Notes: generated by a model from the sequence alone, not told the origin. A DNA stretch of 64,000 bases from Alteromonas sp. BMJM2 (GCF_027257845.1 NZ_JAPVOT010000007.1:169099-233098), one strand, 5' to 3'; positions 16,809 to 26,631 are shown, numbered from the stretch's first letter. Numbers and translations: made by a program.

Positions 16809-18581
16809 TCATACGCTTCTTACACTTTTGCCTGTGCTAGATTTATTCGTGCTTGTTATGTTTGTGCTAGGTTTGAAGAGAACGTTCGATAGCCACCATG
16901 CCAAACCAAACCCACACAATGGCATTACAGCTTGTATAACCACATAAGCCGCACTTAATCTTGCGCTGCTTCCCGCAGCTAACGCCACTGCCTCTGTGGT
17001 AACTGTAGAAATTGCCCCGCCAGTGGTGAGTAACGTAGGAAGGTACTGGCTGAAGCTAATTGCCAACCCTAAGGCGAAGGCGACCAGAATTGGCCCAATA
17101 AGCAGCGGAATTTTTACTAAAAAGAACACTTTCATTGGTGATGTGCCAAGGCTTAACGCCACCATTTCATAACGGTTATCAAACTTTCGGTACGCAACAG
17201 CCAGTGATAGGTACACATAAGGAATAACGTAAACCATGTGCGCCACATACACATGAAACCAAACGGCATCTTTTAAAATAAGCTGCTGAAACCACACTAA
17301 GCCATACAGAAAGGCTACCCCAGGCACTAACAGAGGTAAAAATAAGGCGGTAGAAAGTAGCAGCGAAGCCCGTGTCTTTGCAGCATTCAATGGTTCGCTC
17401 TCAAGCGTAAGTAACACTAATACTAATGCACTGAAGCTTACGCTAACACCTAATAACAAGGTATTCGATAAGGGCGTTAACACCGCGTCAAACACAGTGT
17501 TCCAGTGAAGCATGGTGAGGTCAGCCGGTATAATGTTAGGAAACGTCCATTGCTTTGCAAACGAGTACGCAATCAGTGTGTAAACCGCGCTAACTACTAG
17601 CACCACGTACACTACCAACAGTAAATAGGCTGTAGCGCTAATTGCTTTATCGGTAGCCTGTCGCTTCCCGCGCTGCAGCCATTTTTTACCATAAAAGGTG
17701 AAGCCCTTCTCGACTGCCAACATCGCAAAAACAGCAAACACAGCGATACCCACCTGAACCACCGCGGCAGAAGAGGCCTGCAAACGCATAGATAAATCAA
17801 TATGATTAAACCAATGCAGTATCGCTACAGCTAGGGTACTAGGATCATTGGGCCCAAGTATGAGCGGAATCTCTACGTTTGAAACCGCAAAAACCAATAC
17901 AGCTAAAAGGGGCAGTCGTATTTGTGGAAACACTATTGGCAGCACTAATTTGAAGAAAATAGCGATAGGTGAGTATCCAAGAGCGGTACCTGCTTTAAAG
18001 TAACCGTTGATTTTCTCCTGTATCAGCGGCTGTGACATCACACTTATTGCCATAAGAAGAATGAACGGAATTTCTTTTAACACTAACGCTAATATAATGC
18101 TGATGCCGTAACTATCGAAAAGGAAAACACCTTCATTTGCAGAGGCAATGGCGCTGCTATCAAACGTAAAAAGCCGGGCAAAGAACCCCGAGGGACTCAG
18201 TAAGAATACGAGTGCTATTGCTGCACCGGCGTGTGGCAGTACCAAGAAAGGGCTTAGTACTATCTGTAATCGAGAGAGCATTCGCGAGCGATAAAATACA
18301 GACAGCAACACAAACGCAAATAGCGCTGCAGTCACCGTCGCCGCCACGCCGGTGAAAAGCGAAAGCCATATCATGGTGTGAATGTCTGCAACATCAAGTA
18401 ATGCGGCAAACACGCTAAGATCAAATTGATTTGCGCCAATGGCCGGAAAGTAACCCATGGCAGGCAAGAAAACCCCAACAACGCCAGCCACCACGGGAAT
18501 AATCAGTAAGCAAAGTAATAACCACTTCGCACCAACGGTAACGCGATTGAAACTGCCTTGAGGTGCTATGTTAACCATCAA
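16809..18581 (-). CDS. ynjC: ABC importer permease, two fused permease domains (YnjC-like)
   Basis: 590 residues with about twelve membrane helices in two halves, each with a binding-protein-dependent transport domain (first near residues 60-290, second near 350-560). The cytoplasmic coupling segments are visible around GYFKAGTALGYSPIAIFF and MVALSLGTSPMKVFF. The fused permease with a YnjB-like binding protein is the ynj arrangement. The ATG overlaps the stop of the binding-protein gene by 4 bp, so translation is coupled. Confidence 0.88.
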   Translation of the reverse strand: MMVNIAPQGSFNRVTVGAKWLLLCLLIIPVVAGVVGVFLPAMGYFPAIGANQFDLSVFAALLDVADIHTMIWLSLFTGVAATVTAALFAFVLLSVFYRSRMLSRLQIVLSPFLVLPHAGAAIALVFLLSPSGFFARLFTFDSSAIASANEGVFLFDSYGISIILALVLKEIPFILLMAISVMSQPLIQEKINGYFKAGTALGYSPIAIFFKLVLPIVFPQIRLPLLAVLVFAVSNVEIPLILGPNDPSTLAVAILHWFNHIDLSMRLQASSAAVVQVGIAVFAVFAMLAVEKGFTFYGKKWLQRGKRQATDKAISATAYLLLVVYVVLVVSAVYTLIAYSFAKQWTFPNIIPADLTMLHWNTVFDAVLTPLSNTLLLGVSVSFSALVLVLLTLESEPLNAAKTRASLLLSTALFLPLLVPGVAFLYGLVWFQQLILKDAVWFHVYVAHMVYVIPYVYLSLAVAYRKFDNRYEMVALSLGTSPMKVFFLVKIPLLIGPILVAFALGLAISFSQYLPTLLTTGGAISTVTTEAVALAAGSSARLSAAYVVIQAVMPLCGFGLAWWLSNVLFKPSTNITSTNKSSTGKSVRSV

Positions 18582-19939
18582 TATCTCGCCCCGTATCGCT
18601 CTTCCCAGGCCTTTCTCAGTGCATCGGTCCAGCTTGCGTGAGGCTCTGCATACAAGGGCGTTGACTGAGACTTATCAATTGCTGAAGGATGAGACTGCTG
18701 GGTTTCATACATGCTTTTTTGCGATGCGGATAACACGCTAGCATCAAGTACAGTGTCATCTCCCCATACCTGTAAACGTTGTTTTTTTGCTTGAGCCTCG
18801 GGGGATAAAAGAAAATCGACTACCGTTTTTGCCGCCGCTTGATTAGGCGAATTAAACGTTAGCCCTATAAAATGGACATTTGCCAAACTACCGTCTGACA
18901 TTGCAAAAGTACGCACATCCCGCGGTAAATCAAAACGCTCCACCGCACTTGGTATTTCTGCAGCGGTAAACGAAAAGGCCAGCGAAAGTTCACCGCTGCC
19001 AATTAATCGCTGTAGCTGAGATGCTTGTCGTACCATGTATTCGCCATTACGCCACATTGTGGGATGTAGCGCATCAAGGTACGTCCATAACGAAGGAGTA
19101 ATCTTCTCTAGGGCATTTTGGGTTACGGGGCTATAAAATAGCGATTGGTTTGACGAATTAAGTGCAATAGCAGCGTACTTGATAAAGCTTATACCTAAAT
19201 AGTCTGTTACCACTGGATAGGTAAACCGACCAGGCTGCTGTTGACTGAACTGCAAAAGGGCCTGAAGAGTCTGGGGTACTGGCTCATTGAGTGAATCAAA
19301 GTGCGCTTTGCGGTAGTAAAACACCATAGATGCTTTACCCCACGGCGCTTCCATTCCTAACGTTGGCTCACCAAAGTCTGTCACCATTGCCGAGTTATTA
19401 CTTGGGTTTGTTAACGCAAAGTTTGCAATATCACTTACCCACCCCGTTGCCAGCAACGCATTCTTTTTCATAGCAGCGAAGTTTTCACCATTGATCCAAA
19501 TAAGATCGACACTGCCATTATTTAAATTACCCGCAGCTTTTTCTGCTAATACTCTTGAAACCGCGTCGCTGGTATCGGCAAGCTTCACGTGCTTTAACCT
19601 AATACCGTGTTTGCGCTCAACCCTATCGGCAGCCCACTTAAGGTAACTATTTACCTGCGCACTGCCGCCCCATGCGTGAAATCGCACAACGGGGTTGGGA
19701 TCAGTTTTGGGGTTAGTCTCGGGATTAGTGTTCGCATCAGTATTGGGATTAGCACCTGGGCCTGTAATAGTAATAGCAATGTCATTGCCATCTACAGACG
19801 GCTCAGCATAAGCACTACCTGCGATAATTAACATCGTTAGGCATGCTAACCGGATGCATGCCAAACGGCCGAGAGCCATGATTGCATCGCAAGTGTTTTT
19901 AGCGCCGCACAACAATAAGAGAAAACACATACTTCTCAT
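18578..19939 (-). CDS. ynjB: ABC importer extracellular solute-binding protein (YnjB-like)
   Basis: 453 residues. The listed ATG lies 5 bp after the stop of the DUF547 gene. An internal ATG at 19879 gives a classic signal peptide ending in GSAYAE and may be the true start. After the signal comes a low-complexity linker rich in Asn-Pro-x-Thr (about residues 60-82). The family-1 type binding domain then starts at VVRFHAWGGSAQVN and carries DLIWINGENF and NAPWGK-like elements (here EAPWGKASMVFYY). It should capture the substrate in the periplasm and pass it to the adjacent permease. Confidence 0.86.
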   Translation of the reverse strand: MRSMCFLLLLCGAKNTCDAIMALGRLACIRLACLTMLIIAGSAYAEPSVDGNDIAITITGPGANPNTDANTNPETNPKTDPNPVVRFHAWGGSAQVNSYLKWAADRVERKHGIRLKHVKLADTSDAVSRVLAEKAAGNLNNGSVDLIWINGENFAAMKKNALLATGWVSDIANFALTNPSNNSAMVTDFGEPTLGMEAPWGKASMVFYYRKAHFDSLNEPVPQTLQALLQFSQQQPGRFTYPVVTDYLGISFIKYAAIALNSSNQSLFYSPVTQNALEKITPSLWTYLDALHPTMWRNGEYMVRQASQLQRLIGSGELSLAFSFTAAEIPSAVERFDLPRDVRTFAMSDGSLANVHFIGLTFNSPNQAAAKTVVDFLLSPEAQAKKQRLQVWGDDTVLDASVLSASQKSMYETQQSHPSAIDKSQSTPLYAEPHASWTDALRKAWEERYGARY

Positions 19940-19944
19940 TATGA

Positions 19945-20775
19945 CTAATTTTTCACTGCCGCATTTGTGTCGTTCAGCGACCAGTCGTATTCTAGGTAAT
20001 CAACATCAGCTTTACCGCTTTCAATTAAATCAACTTGAGCACTGCTTAGCGCCATCGCGTCTTTATAAAAAAGGATAAATTCAGACACCGACTGAGTGCC
20101 CTTCCAGTTTTTTTCAAAGTCGCCTTTATACCATGAGAAAATTTTTGATAAATAGAGTGTCTCGTTTTCTATCTTGTTGCGGGAACTATCGCTTAAAAAA
20201 CGCTTCGTTTGCATATCGAGTTGAGCGTCTAATCGCTCGCCCACATAGGCCTCTTCTCGCAACGCAGGGCAGCCAACGCTTGCACAGTTAACAGCAAAAT
20301 GGATACGTGGCTCGCTGTATTTATTGTCCCCTCTTATTAAATTGTGCTCTATATCGTCAAGGGAGCGGGATTTACCGAGAAGCGGCGCTATCTCTTTGTC
20401 CCAAGGAGAGGAAAAAAAGCTGCCTAAGTCTCGAATAGATTCAAGTTCAGGATATTCGGTAAGAATTAAATCGATGGTATAGGCGTTATACGCATTTATA
20501 AGAAATGCTAGCTGCGTATTCTGATCCCACGAGTCGAAAGTACGAGACGGCACTGCGGCGAGTTGGTTAAGGTAACTGCTTAATTGGTTTTGATCACGCT
20601 TAAACCCTTTATAGTCAACTTGAGTACTGGCTCCACCGTCGATAGTCACCACATGTTTGCCTAGCAGAGCGTTGTATTTCTCATGTAATTTGCTGTCTGC
20701 CAATGCGTTTAGCGAAAACACGAATAACGCGCAGCCTATAGCTGCGCCTGTGCTTATTCTCTTCAGCATTTTCAT
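19945..20775 (-). CDS. DUF547-domain secreted protein
   Basis: From the ATG at 20775 the protein has a signal peptide (MKMLKRISTGAAIGC to about NALADS) and a DUF547 domain with AFLINAYNAYTIDLIL, IHFAVNCASVGCPALREEAY and FSWYKGDF. DUF547 has a cysteine-protease-like look in places (NCASVGCP), but no activity is established. The frame is open further upstream to 20925, overlapping the oxidoreductase gene; the signal peptide argues for the internal start. It sits between the TVP38-oxidoreductase fusion and the ynj genes, so it probably works in the periplasm with them. Confidence 0.82.
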   Translation of the reverse strand: MKMLKRISTGAAIGCALFVFSLNALADSKLHEKYNALLGKHVVTIDGGASTQVDYKGFKRDQNQLSSYLNQLAAVPSRTFDSWDQNTQLAFLINAYNAYTIDLILTEYPELESIRDLGSFFSSPWDKEIAPLLGKSRSLDDIEHNLIRGDNKYSEPRIHFAVNCASVGCPALREEAYVGERLDAQLDMQTKRFLSDSSRNKIENETLYLSKIFSWYKGDFEKNWKGTQSVSEFILFYKDAMALSSAQVDLIESGKADVDYLEYDWSLNDTNAAVKN

Positions 20776-20909
20776 AAGTGCATTTTCACGTATTTTTTTA
20801 GGTGCCCTTCTAGTTGTTAATTTAGGTACTAGTTTAGGTGCACTGTTATAAAAGCCACTCTCAGCGGTAGGTGAGAACATACCGAACTTCACGTTACTCA
20901 ATTGCATGA

Positions 20910-23063
20910 TTAGCCCCTGCGCCATGTGTGAAACTTCTCAACAAAGCTTAATAGCTTTTCAGGTTGATTCGCGCGCTTCCAATTACCGGCAGCGTACTTA
21001 GCGCCTTCAGCCCACGTTGGATAGGTATGAATGGTGCCTAAAATTTTGTTTAGCCCCAATCCGTGCTTCATGGCGATAACAAACTCTGCCAGTAAGTCTC
21101 CAGCGTGTTCAGACACCACCGTTACCCCTAAAATTTTGTCTTTGCCAGGCGGTGTAAGTACCTTAATAAATCCTTTGCGGGCGCTTTCTGTCACCGCTCT
21201 GTCTAATTCTGCAAACTCGTATCGCGTCACTTCTACGTCAATGTCTTGCTCCACGGCGTCTCGTTCACTTAAGCCAACTCTCGCTACTTCAGGGTCGATG
21301 AACGTTGTCCAAGGAATAACGCTGTAATCCACTTTGAATTTTTTAAACGTTCCAAATAACGCATTGACCGCTGCAAACCAAGCTTGATGCGCGGCAACAT
21401 GGGTAAATTGATACGGCCCTACTACATCTCCTGCAGCATAGATGTTCGGCATGAGTGTTTGCAGGTACTCATCGGTTTCAATCGTTCTGTCAAACTGAAT
21501 ACCCAGCTTCTCAAGGCCAAAGCCATTGAGGCGCGCTTTACGCCCTACTGCAATAATAACTTCGTCATAGGCAACGTCGATTTCATTGCCATCTTTAGCA
21601 ACCACCAACACTTTGTCATCACCACGGGTTTCAAATCGCAATGCATCATGCTGTGTTAATACGTTAACGTTACTCTCTGTGAGCACAGATTCCACATAGT
21701 CGGCCACATCCGTATCTTCACGCCCCATTAAACGCGGAGCACGCTCTACCTGAGTAACCTCACTGCCCAATCGGGCAAAGGCCTGCGCAAGTTCACAACC
21801 TATAGGGCCGCCCCCAAGCACGATTAATCGCTTAGGTGCATCGTCTAATTCGGCAAACTTAGTCCACAGGGTGTCTGAAGTAACGTATCCGCTTTCCTCG
21901 ATGCCAGGAAGCTCTGGAATAAACGGGCTAGCGCCAGTAGCAACAACAATATTTTTGGTGGTTAAGCGCTTTACTTCGCCTTCATTGGTTTTAATTTCTA
22001 CGGTCCATGGGTCGATGATGGTTGCATAGCCTTTTACCACATCCACACCTAGCTCTGTGTAGCGCTCTACACTGTCGTTAGGGGCGATGGTTGCGATAAC
22101 TTCATGCACCCTTTTCATTACCTTTTTAAACGACATAGACGGTGAAACAGGGTTTAGCCCGTAATCATCGGCATGGCGCATTTGATTAGCGACTTTGGCC
22201 GTTTTTATTATTGCTTTACTTGGCACACAGCCATAGTTAAGACAATCTCCACCCATCTCGCCTGCTTCGATAAGCGTTACTTTCGCTTTAACCGCTGCAG
22301 CAATGTAGCTAGTCACCAGACCGCCAGCGCCTGCACCGATAACCACTAAGTTTCTGTCGAAGGTTTTGGGTTTGGTATAGCCTTTGTAAACGCGACGACG
22401 GTTAACAATGGCCACAATCCCTTTCGCAATCCAAGGAAATATACCCAGCAGAACAAAAGAGAAAAGTAGCTCAGGCGATAAAATGCCCGAAAGACTATCA
22501 ATCTGCGCTAACTGGGTACCTGCATTAACGTAAACAACCGTACCGGCAAGCATGCCTACTTGGCTTACCCAGTAAAATGTCCAGGTTTTGATAGACGTTA
22601 AGCCCATCAATAAATTGATTAAAAAGAATGGAAATACCGGCACTAACCTAAGGGTAAACAAATAGAATGGCCCTTGCTTTTCAACGCCCTCATCAATTTT
22701 CTTCAGCTTCTCTTTAAACTTATTACGTACCGTGTCCCGCAAAATGAACCGGGCAACTAAAAAGGCCAGTGTTGCGCCTAAACTAGACGCAAACGACACA
22801 ATAATGAGGCCTTGGAACAAGCCAAATAACGCGCCAGCGGCTAAAGTGAGAATAGCCGCTCCGGGTAACGACAGCGCCGTTACCGCTACATAAATCGCAA
22901 AGAAAATCGCGACGCTTAACACCGGGTTTTCAGATATTTGAGTTTTGAACGTATCTAGCGAGCCTTTCATTCCCTCTAGCGTCAAATACGTGTTTAGGTC
23001 AAAATAGAAAAACCCAACGACAGCAGCTGCAATGACGGCAAGCAACGCGACTTTCTTAAACAT
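20910..23063 (-). CDS. TVP38/TMEM64 membrane domain fused to FAD-dependent disulfide oxidoreductase
   Basis: 717 residues. The first 230 form a TVP38/TMEM64 (DedA-like) membrane domain with GALFGLFQGLIIV and RLVPVFPFFLINLLMGLT. From about residue 237 follows a mercuric-reductase-like flavoenzyme: VVIGAGAGGL for FAD binding, the redox pair in GGDCLNYGCVPSKA, a second nucleotide site LIVLGGGPIGCELAQ, and a dimerisation domain ending near HTYPTWAEGAKYAAG. No mercury-binding cysteine pair is seen at the C terminus, so it is probably not a true MerA. Such fusions occur in other proteobacteria. It lies 19 bp after the TonB receptor gene. Confidence 0.9.
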   Translation of the reverse strand: MFKKVALLAVIAAAVVGFFYFDLNTYLTLEGMKGSLDTFKTQISENPVLSVAIFFAIYVAVTALSLPGAAILTLAAGALFGLFQGLIIVSFASSLGATLAFLVARFILRDTVRNKFKEKLKKIDEGVEKQGPFYLFTLRLVPVFPFFLINLLMGLTSIKTWTFYWVSQVGMLAGTVVYVNAGTQLAQIDSLSGILSPELLFSFVLLGIFPWIAKGIVAIVNRRRVYKGYTKPKTFDRNLVVIGAGAGGLVTSYIAAAVKAKVTLIEAGEMGGDCLNYGCVPSKAIIKTAKVANQMRHADDYGLNPVSPSMSFKKVMKRVHEVIATIAPNDSVERYTELGVDVVKGYATIIDPWTVEIKTNEGEVKRLTTKNIVVATGASPFIPELPGIEESGYVTSDTLWTKFAELDDAPKRLIVLGGGPIGCELAQAFARLGSEVTQVERAPRLMGREDTDVADYVESVLTESNVNVLTQHDALRFETRGDDKVLVVAKDGNEIDVAYDEVIIAVGRKARLNGFGLEKLGIQFDRTIETDEYLQTLMPNIYAAGDVVGPYQFTHVAAHQAWFAAVNALFGTFKKFKVDYSVIPWTTFIDPEVARVGLSERDAVEQDIDVEVTRYEFAELDRAVTESARKGFIKVLTPPGKDKILGVTVVSEHAGDLLAEFVIAMKHGLGLNKILGTIHTYPTWAEGAKYAAGNWKRANQPEKLLSFVEKFHTWRRG

Positions 23064-23082
23064 TTTTATTCCTTATGTGCGC

Positions 23083-25428
23083 TTAAAACGCATACTGCAT
23101 AGTTAACTGAACATGACGGGGTACGTTTGGCATAACAAGGGTTGCACCAAAAAAACCGCCTTCAAACAGTGGTTGCCAGTTGTCCTGATCAGTCACATTT
23201 ATAACGTCAGCACGAACACGTAATTGTTCATTAATGCGATAGTCCGCATTTAAGTCAAGGGAATACTGGTCGCGAATGTTTACCGTTTGCAAGAAATCTA
23301 ATGGGAACGACTTGGTGTAAAGAGCGCTAGCGCCTACTGCGAAATCATCGGTTAACTGCCATCCTGTATTCAGTGACACCATTTGACGAGGTATCCCCTG
23401 CACTCGACTATCCGAAGGGGCAAACGCCGCAAACGATGGTGAGCCAACGCCTGTGCCGTTAATAATATCTGGTCGACTGTTATCGAAGGCATCAATCACT
23501 TGTGACGTTCCTTGAAAGGCTGCTGAGTCATCAAAGCGGGCGTCTAAGTAGCTATACGCTGCGTTCACCCACACATCATTGTGTTGGTAAAACACTTGGA
23601 ACTCTGCACCTTGTGTTTTAACGCCACTATTGCTGCCATCGCGGTTACGCAAACTCCGGGTTTGGTCAAACACCGATGCCTCTGCATACCATTCGCTGCT
23701 AGGTGAATATTTTACACCCACTTCATACAGCGTATTTTCAGTGGCGAAATTCAGCGGGTTAATCTCGTTATTTCCGCCCAGTACCGTACCACCACCCATG
23801 CTATTTGAGGTGGCATCGTTTTCGGAAAATGCAGCGTAAAGATTTATCGCGTTGGTAAGCTTGTAAACCGCACTTAGCTGATAACTACTTAAGGTATCGC
23901 TGTAGGTATCAGAGGCTGCTTCAACGCCCTCTGGCGATAATGGATCTCGCGCCTCAACGTCGTAGTAATCAATTCGCACACCGGCAATAGTGGTTAAATT
24001 ATCAGTCCACTTTGATTGCTGCTGCACCGCTATGCCGGTTTGCCACGTAGTTGAGTCTGTGGTGTCAGATAAATTGAAATCGCCGGCTCCGTCACCGTTT
24101 AGGTCATATTGAGCACCAGGCGAGACAAATACGCCTGGGCGCAACTGCACTAAACGGGCTTTTTGTGCATCAGTAAGGGGAATTACGCGGTTTGAAAGCG
24201 GGCCTGTCAAGTCGATAGGGTTATCGGCTTCAGTGGTAAATTGGCTGTAGCCCAACACATCGTTATAGCGAATTGATAATCCAACCGTTGTGGTTTGCGA
24301 GTCAGACCACTGATAATCAACCTCAGTTCTATTTTCGAAGGTATCAGCACCATCGATTATTTCGACAAAGCTGTTTTGCGCCACTTCTTCGCGCTCTAAA
24401 TATTGATAATACGATAAGTTGCGAATAGTGATGTTGTCAGCGTATTGATAGTCGATGCTGCTACGCACCACGGTGGTGGTTGCACCATTAATATCATCAG
24501 GGTTGGTAAATACACGATTACGTGGAATAACAACCTCACCGGTGGGTGAAATTATTGCGCCTGCACCAGGTACCGTGCTGCCGTTAGGCTGAACGCCCTG
24601 ACCGGTAATGTACAAGCCATCATCGATTAACGATTGAGTGGGTCTGTTAATACCCGCGTTGTCCGGATAATCGGTATCGTAGTATTCAGCACTAATATCC
24701 CAAGTTAGCGCATCACTTGGGGTATAGCGATAGGCAGCGAAGAGATTAACGCTGTCTCGCTCTGCAAAATCGTAAAAGCTGCCGTGATCGAGGTATTCTG
24801 CGCTTATGCGAAAGCCGCTTTTGCCTTCTTCAATAGCCGTATTAACATCGACCTGTCCAGAGTATTGCTCCCAACGGCCGGCGCGAAGTGTCACCTTACC
24901 TTGCGTCCCTTGTGTTGAGGCGGCTTTAGTTTGCAAATTAACAAACCCGCCGTTTCGCTGTGTACTACCAAATAATACAGGAGACGGGCCTTTAACCACG
25001 TCGACTTGTTCTACGCCATTGAAAGACAGCGGCAGTCCGAAACCATTGTTACCGGCCTGACGACGAATACCGTCTTGGAACAATTCACCTAGCTGGCCTC
25101 TTATGCTTGGTAAGCTTGGTGTACCAAAACCACTTGATGCATAGGCATTGGGAGCAGCTTTGACAATGTCGTGTAAATCATTAATGTTGAATGCTTCTAG
25201 TGCCTCGCTAGACAAGGATGTTACTGAACGGGGTGTTTCTGCCGCCGACATTCCGGCGCCAAAGATACCTTTTAACTGATTGTCACCCGGATTTAAATTG
25301 CCAAGTGAAGACGCATTTCCTTTCACTTCGACAACTTCAATATCCCGTTCTTGGGTTTGTTGTGCTTGCACGCCTTGGCTAACTGCAAGAGCCAAGGTAC
25401 TGATGGCGAGGCCTACTAGGTTATTCAT
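23083..25428 (-). CDS. TonB-dependent siderophore-type receptor
   Basis: 781 residues. A signal peptide ends near VQAQQ. The plug shows EVVEVKGNA, ETPRSVTSLS, IRGQLGELFQDGIRR and GVEQVDVVKGPSPVLFGSTQRNGGFVN, the pattern of the siderophore receptor group. The barrel ends in TMQYAF. It is the first gene of a seven-gene minus-strand run with short gaps that ends with the ynj-like ABC genes, so it probably supplies their substrate. A direct iron-siderophore role is likely by family but not proved. Confidence 0.92.
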   Translation of the reverse strand: MNNLVGLAISTLALAVSQGVQAQQTQERDIEVVEVKGNASSLGNLNPGDNQLKGIFGAGMSAAETPRSVTSLSSEALEAFNINDLHDIVKAAPNAYASSGFGTPSLPSIRGQLGELFQDGIRRQAGNNGFGLPLSFNGVEQVDVVKGPSPVLFGSTQRNGGFVNLQTKAASTQGTQGKVTLRAGRWEQYSGQVDVNTAIEEGKSGFRISAEYLDHGSFYDFAERDSVNLFAAYRYTPSDALTWDISAEYYDTDYPDNAGINRPTQSLIDDGLYITGQGVQPNGSTVPGAGAIISPTGEVVIPRNRVFTNPDDINGATTTVVRSSIDYQYADNITIRNLSYYQYLEREEVAQNSFVEIIDGADTFENRTEVDYQWSDSQTTTVGLSIRYNDVLGYSQFTTEADNPIDLTGPLSNRVIPLTDAQKARLVQLRPGVFVSPGAQYDLNGDGAGDFNLSDTTDSTTWQTGIAVQQQSKWTDNLTTIAGVRIDYYDVEARDPLSPEGVEAASDTYSDTLSSYQLSAVYKLTNAINLYAAFSENDATSNSMGGGTVLGGNNEINPLNFATENTLYEVGVKYSPSSEWYAEASVFDQTRSLRNRDGSNSGVKTQGAEFQVFYQHNDVWVNAAYSYLDARFDDSAAFQGTSQVIDAFDNSRPDIINGTGVGSPSFAAFAPSDSRVQGIPRQMVSLNTGWQLTDDFAVGASALYTKSFPLDFLQTVNIRDQYSLDLNADYRINEQLRVRADVINVTDQDNWQPLFEGGFFGATLVMPNVPRHVQLTMQYAF

Positions 25429-25476
25429 GTATTTTTCCGTTTTTTAATATTATGTGACAAGACCGATACGTTATTA

Positions 25477-25515
25477 AAAAAATTTCAGCGCATTTTTTAT
25501 TTTTTGAAATTTTTT
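25477..25515. promoter_or_regulatory. Inverted repeat between divergent genes, possible operator
   Basis: AAAAAATTTCA at 25477-25487 is the reverse complement of TGAAATTTTTT at 25505-25515, with 17 bp between. It lies 49 bp before the TonB receptor start and 57 bp before the DoxX-like start. It could be an operator or a hairpin; low complexity lowers confidence. Confidence 0.35.
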
Positions 25516-25572
25516 GTTCTCGACCCCGTTCTTTATTAACCACATTTATCTCATAACCAATTGGAGACCTTT

Positions 25573-26016
25573 ATGGGTCAATCAGCTACACATTCACACC
25601 TTTCTGCGCAATCAGATGTTATTACTACTCGACTACCTTGGGCGCTACTGGCGCTGCGAGTCACTGTGTTTATCGTGATGTTCGTGTGGACACTCGATAA
25701 ATTTGTAAACCCTGCCCACGGCATGGCTATCTTTGAAAAGTTCTACGGTATTGGCGGTGTGCCAGAAATGGCAGTATACATTATGGGCCTATTTCAGCTT
25801 GCGCTTGTTTTTGCTTTTCTTGGCGGCGTGGCTAAGCGATATACCTATGGGCTTATCTTCTTACTTCACGGTGGCTCAACGCTGTCGTCATTCCCGCAGT
25901 ATATTGATGCGTTCAGTCATTTGCTCTTTTTTGCCGCTTGGCCAATGTGGGGCGCGTGCTTTGCACTGTATATTCTTCGCGAAGCAGACACTAAATTCAC
26001 CCTATCTAAAAAGTAG
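25573..26016 (+). CDS. DoxX-like four-helix membrane protein
   Basis: About 147 residues with four membrane helices. The spacing of helices and the segment LDKFVNPAHGMAIFEKFY resemble DoxX-type proteins. The ATG at 25573 is preceded by GGAG six bases upstream; a TTG four codons earlier is in frame but overlaps that ribosome site, so 25573 is preferred. The gene is divergent from the TonB receptor operon and shares its promoter region, which suggests related control. Function is unknown. Confidence 0.7.
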   Translation: MGQSATHSHLSAQSDVITTRLPWALLALRVTVFIVMFVWTLDKFVNPAHGMAIFEKFYGIGGVPEMAVYIMGLFQLALVFAFLGGVAKRYTYGLIFLLHGGSTLSSFPQYIDAFSHLLFFAAWPMWGACFALYILREADTKFTLSKK

Positions 26017-26084
26017 CCTTAAACACTGAAGCGCCAACACAGTAAGCTAGCCCACTGGACTAAATGCCAGGCCAAATGCGGGGC

Positions 26085-26163
26085 TAGCATACTGAGCTAA
26101 ATAGACGAGCTTGTATGCTGAGCTAACAATCCGAGTCAGCATTGCGATCTCAATAGACGAGCT
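26085..26163. repeat. Short imperfect repeats after the DoxX-like gene
   Basis: ATAGACGAGCT occurs at 26101-26111 and 26153-26163, and GAGCTAA recurs around them. No hairpin with a T tract is seen. Confidence 0.4.
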
Positions 26164-26169
26164 AACGCG

Positions 26170-26631
26170 CTATTTGGCAGCAGCATATAGCTGCTGCCAT
26201 TCATTATCTATTACCGGCATCACCGATAAACGCCCGCCTTTGGTTACCAATGGTATTTCTGTAATATTTGGCATCGCTTTTATTTCAGAAAGAGGAAGCA
26301 CACGGTTAAACGACTCTACGTGCTTTACGTCTACGCAGTACCACCTAGGCTTGTCAGTGGTTGCCTTAATATCGTAGTAGTTGGACTCGGGGTTAAATTG
26401 ACTAACATCTGGATAGCCTGCTTTCACAACTTCGGCCACTCCCGCGATACCCACCGTTTTGCAACTCGAGTGATAAATAAATACTAAGTCGCCTAGCTTT
26501 ATACTGTCGCGAAGAAAGTTTCTCGCTTGATAGTTTCTTATACCATCCCAGGGTTCAGTTTGGTTTGGCCGTTGTGCTAAATCATCAATAGAAAAAGCGT
26601 CGGGCTCGGTTTTAAACAACCAGTAAGCCAT
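26170..26631 (-). CDS. EVE-domain protein
   Basis: About 153 residues from the ATG at 26631 (MAYWLFKTEPDAFSIDDL). An EVE domain fills the protein, with WDGIRNYQARNFLRD, DLVFIYHSSCKTVGIAG and PRWYCVDVK. EVE domains are related to the PUA/YTH fold and bind modified bases in nucleic acids. A longer in-frame start at 26658 exists but adds a non-family tail. A 23-codon copy of the start of this gene lies at 33995-34066, which shows that the DNA between was inserted at this gene. Confidence 0.88.
   Translation of the reverse strand: MAYWLFKTEPDAFSIDDLAQRPNQTEPWDGIRNYQARNFLRDSIKLGDLVFIYHSSCKTVGIAGVAEVVKAGYPDVSQFNPESNYYDIKATTDKPRWYCVDVKHVESFNRVLPLSEIKAMPNITEIPLVTKGGRLSVMPVIDNEWQQLYAAAK

Noticed and set aside
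20910..23063. Mercuric reductase (merA)
   Set aside because: The disulfide reductase core is similar, but no mercury-binding N-terminal domain or C-terminal cysteine pair is present, no mer genes are near, and a TVP38 membrane domain is fused in front.
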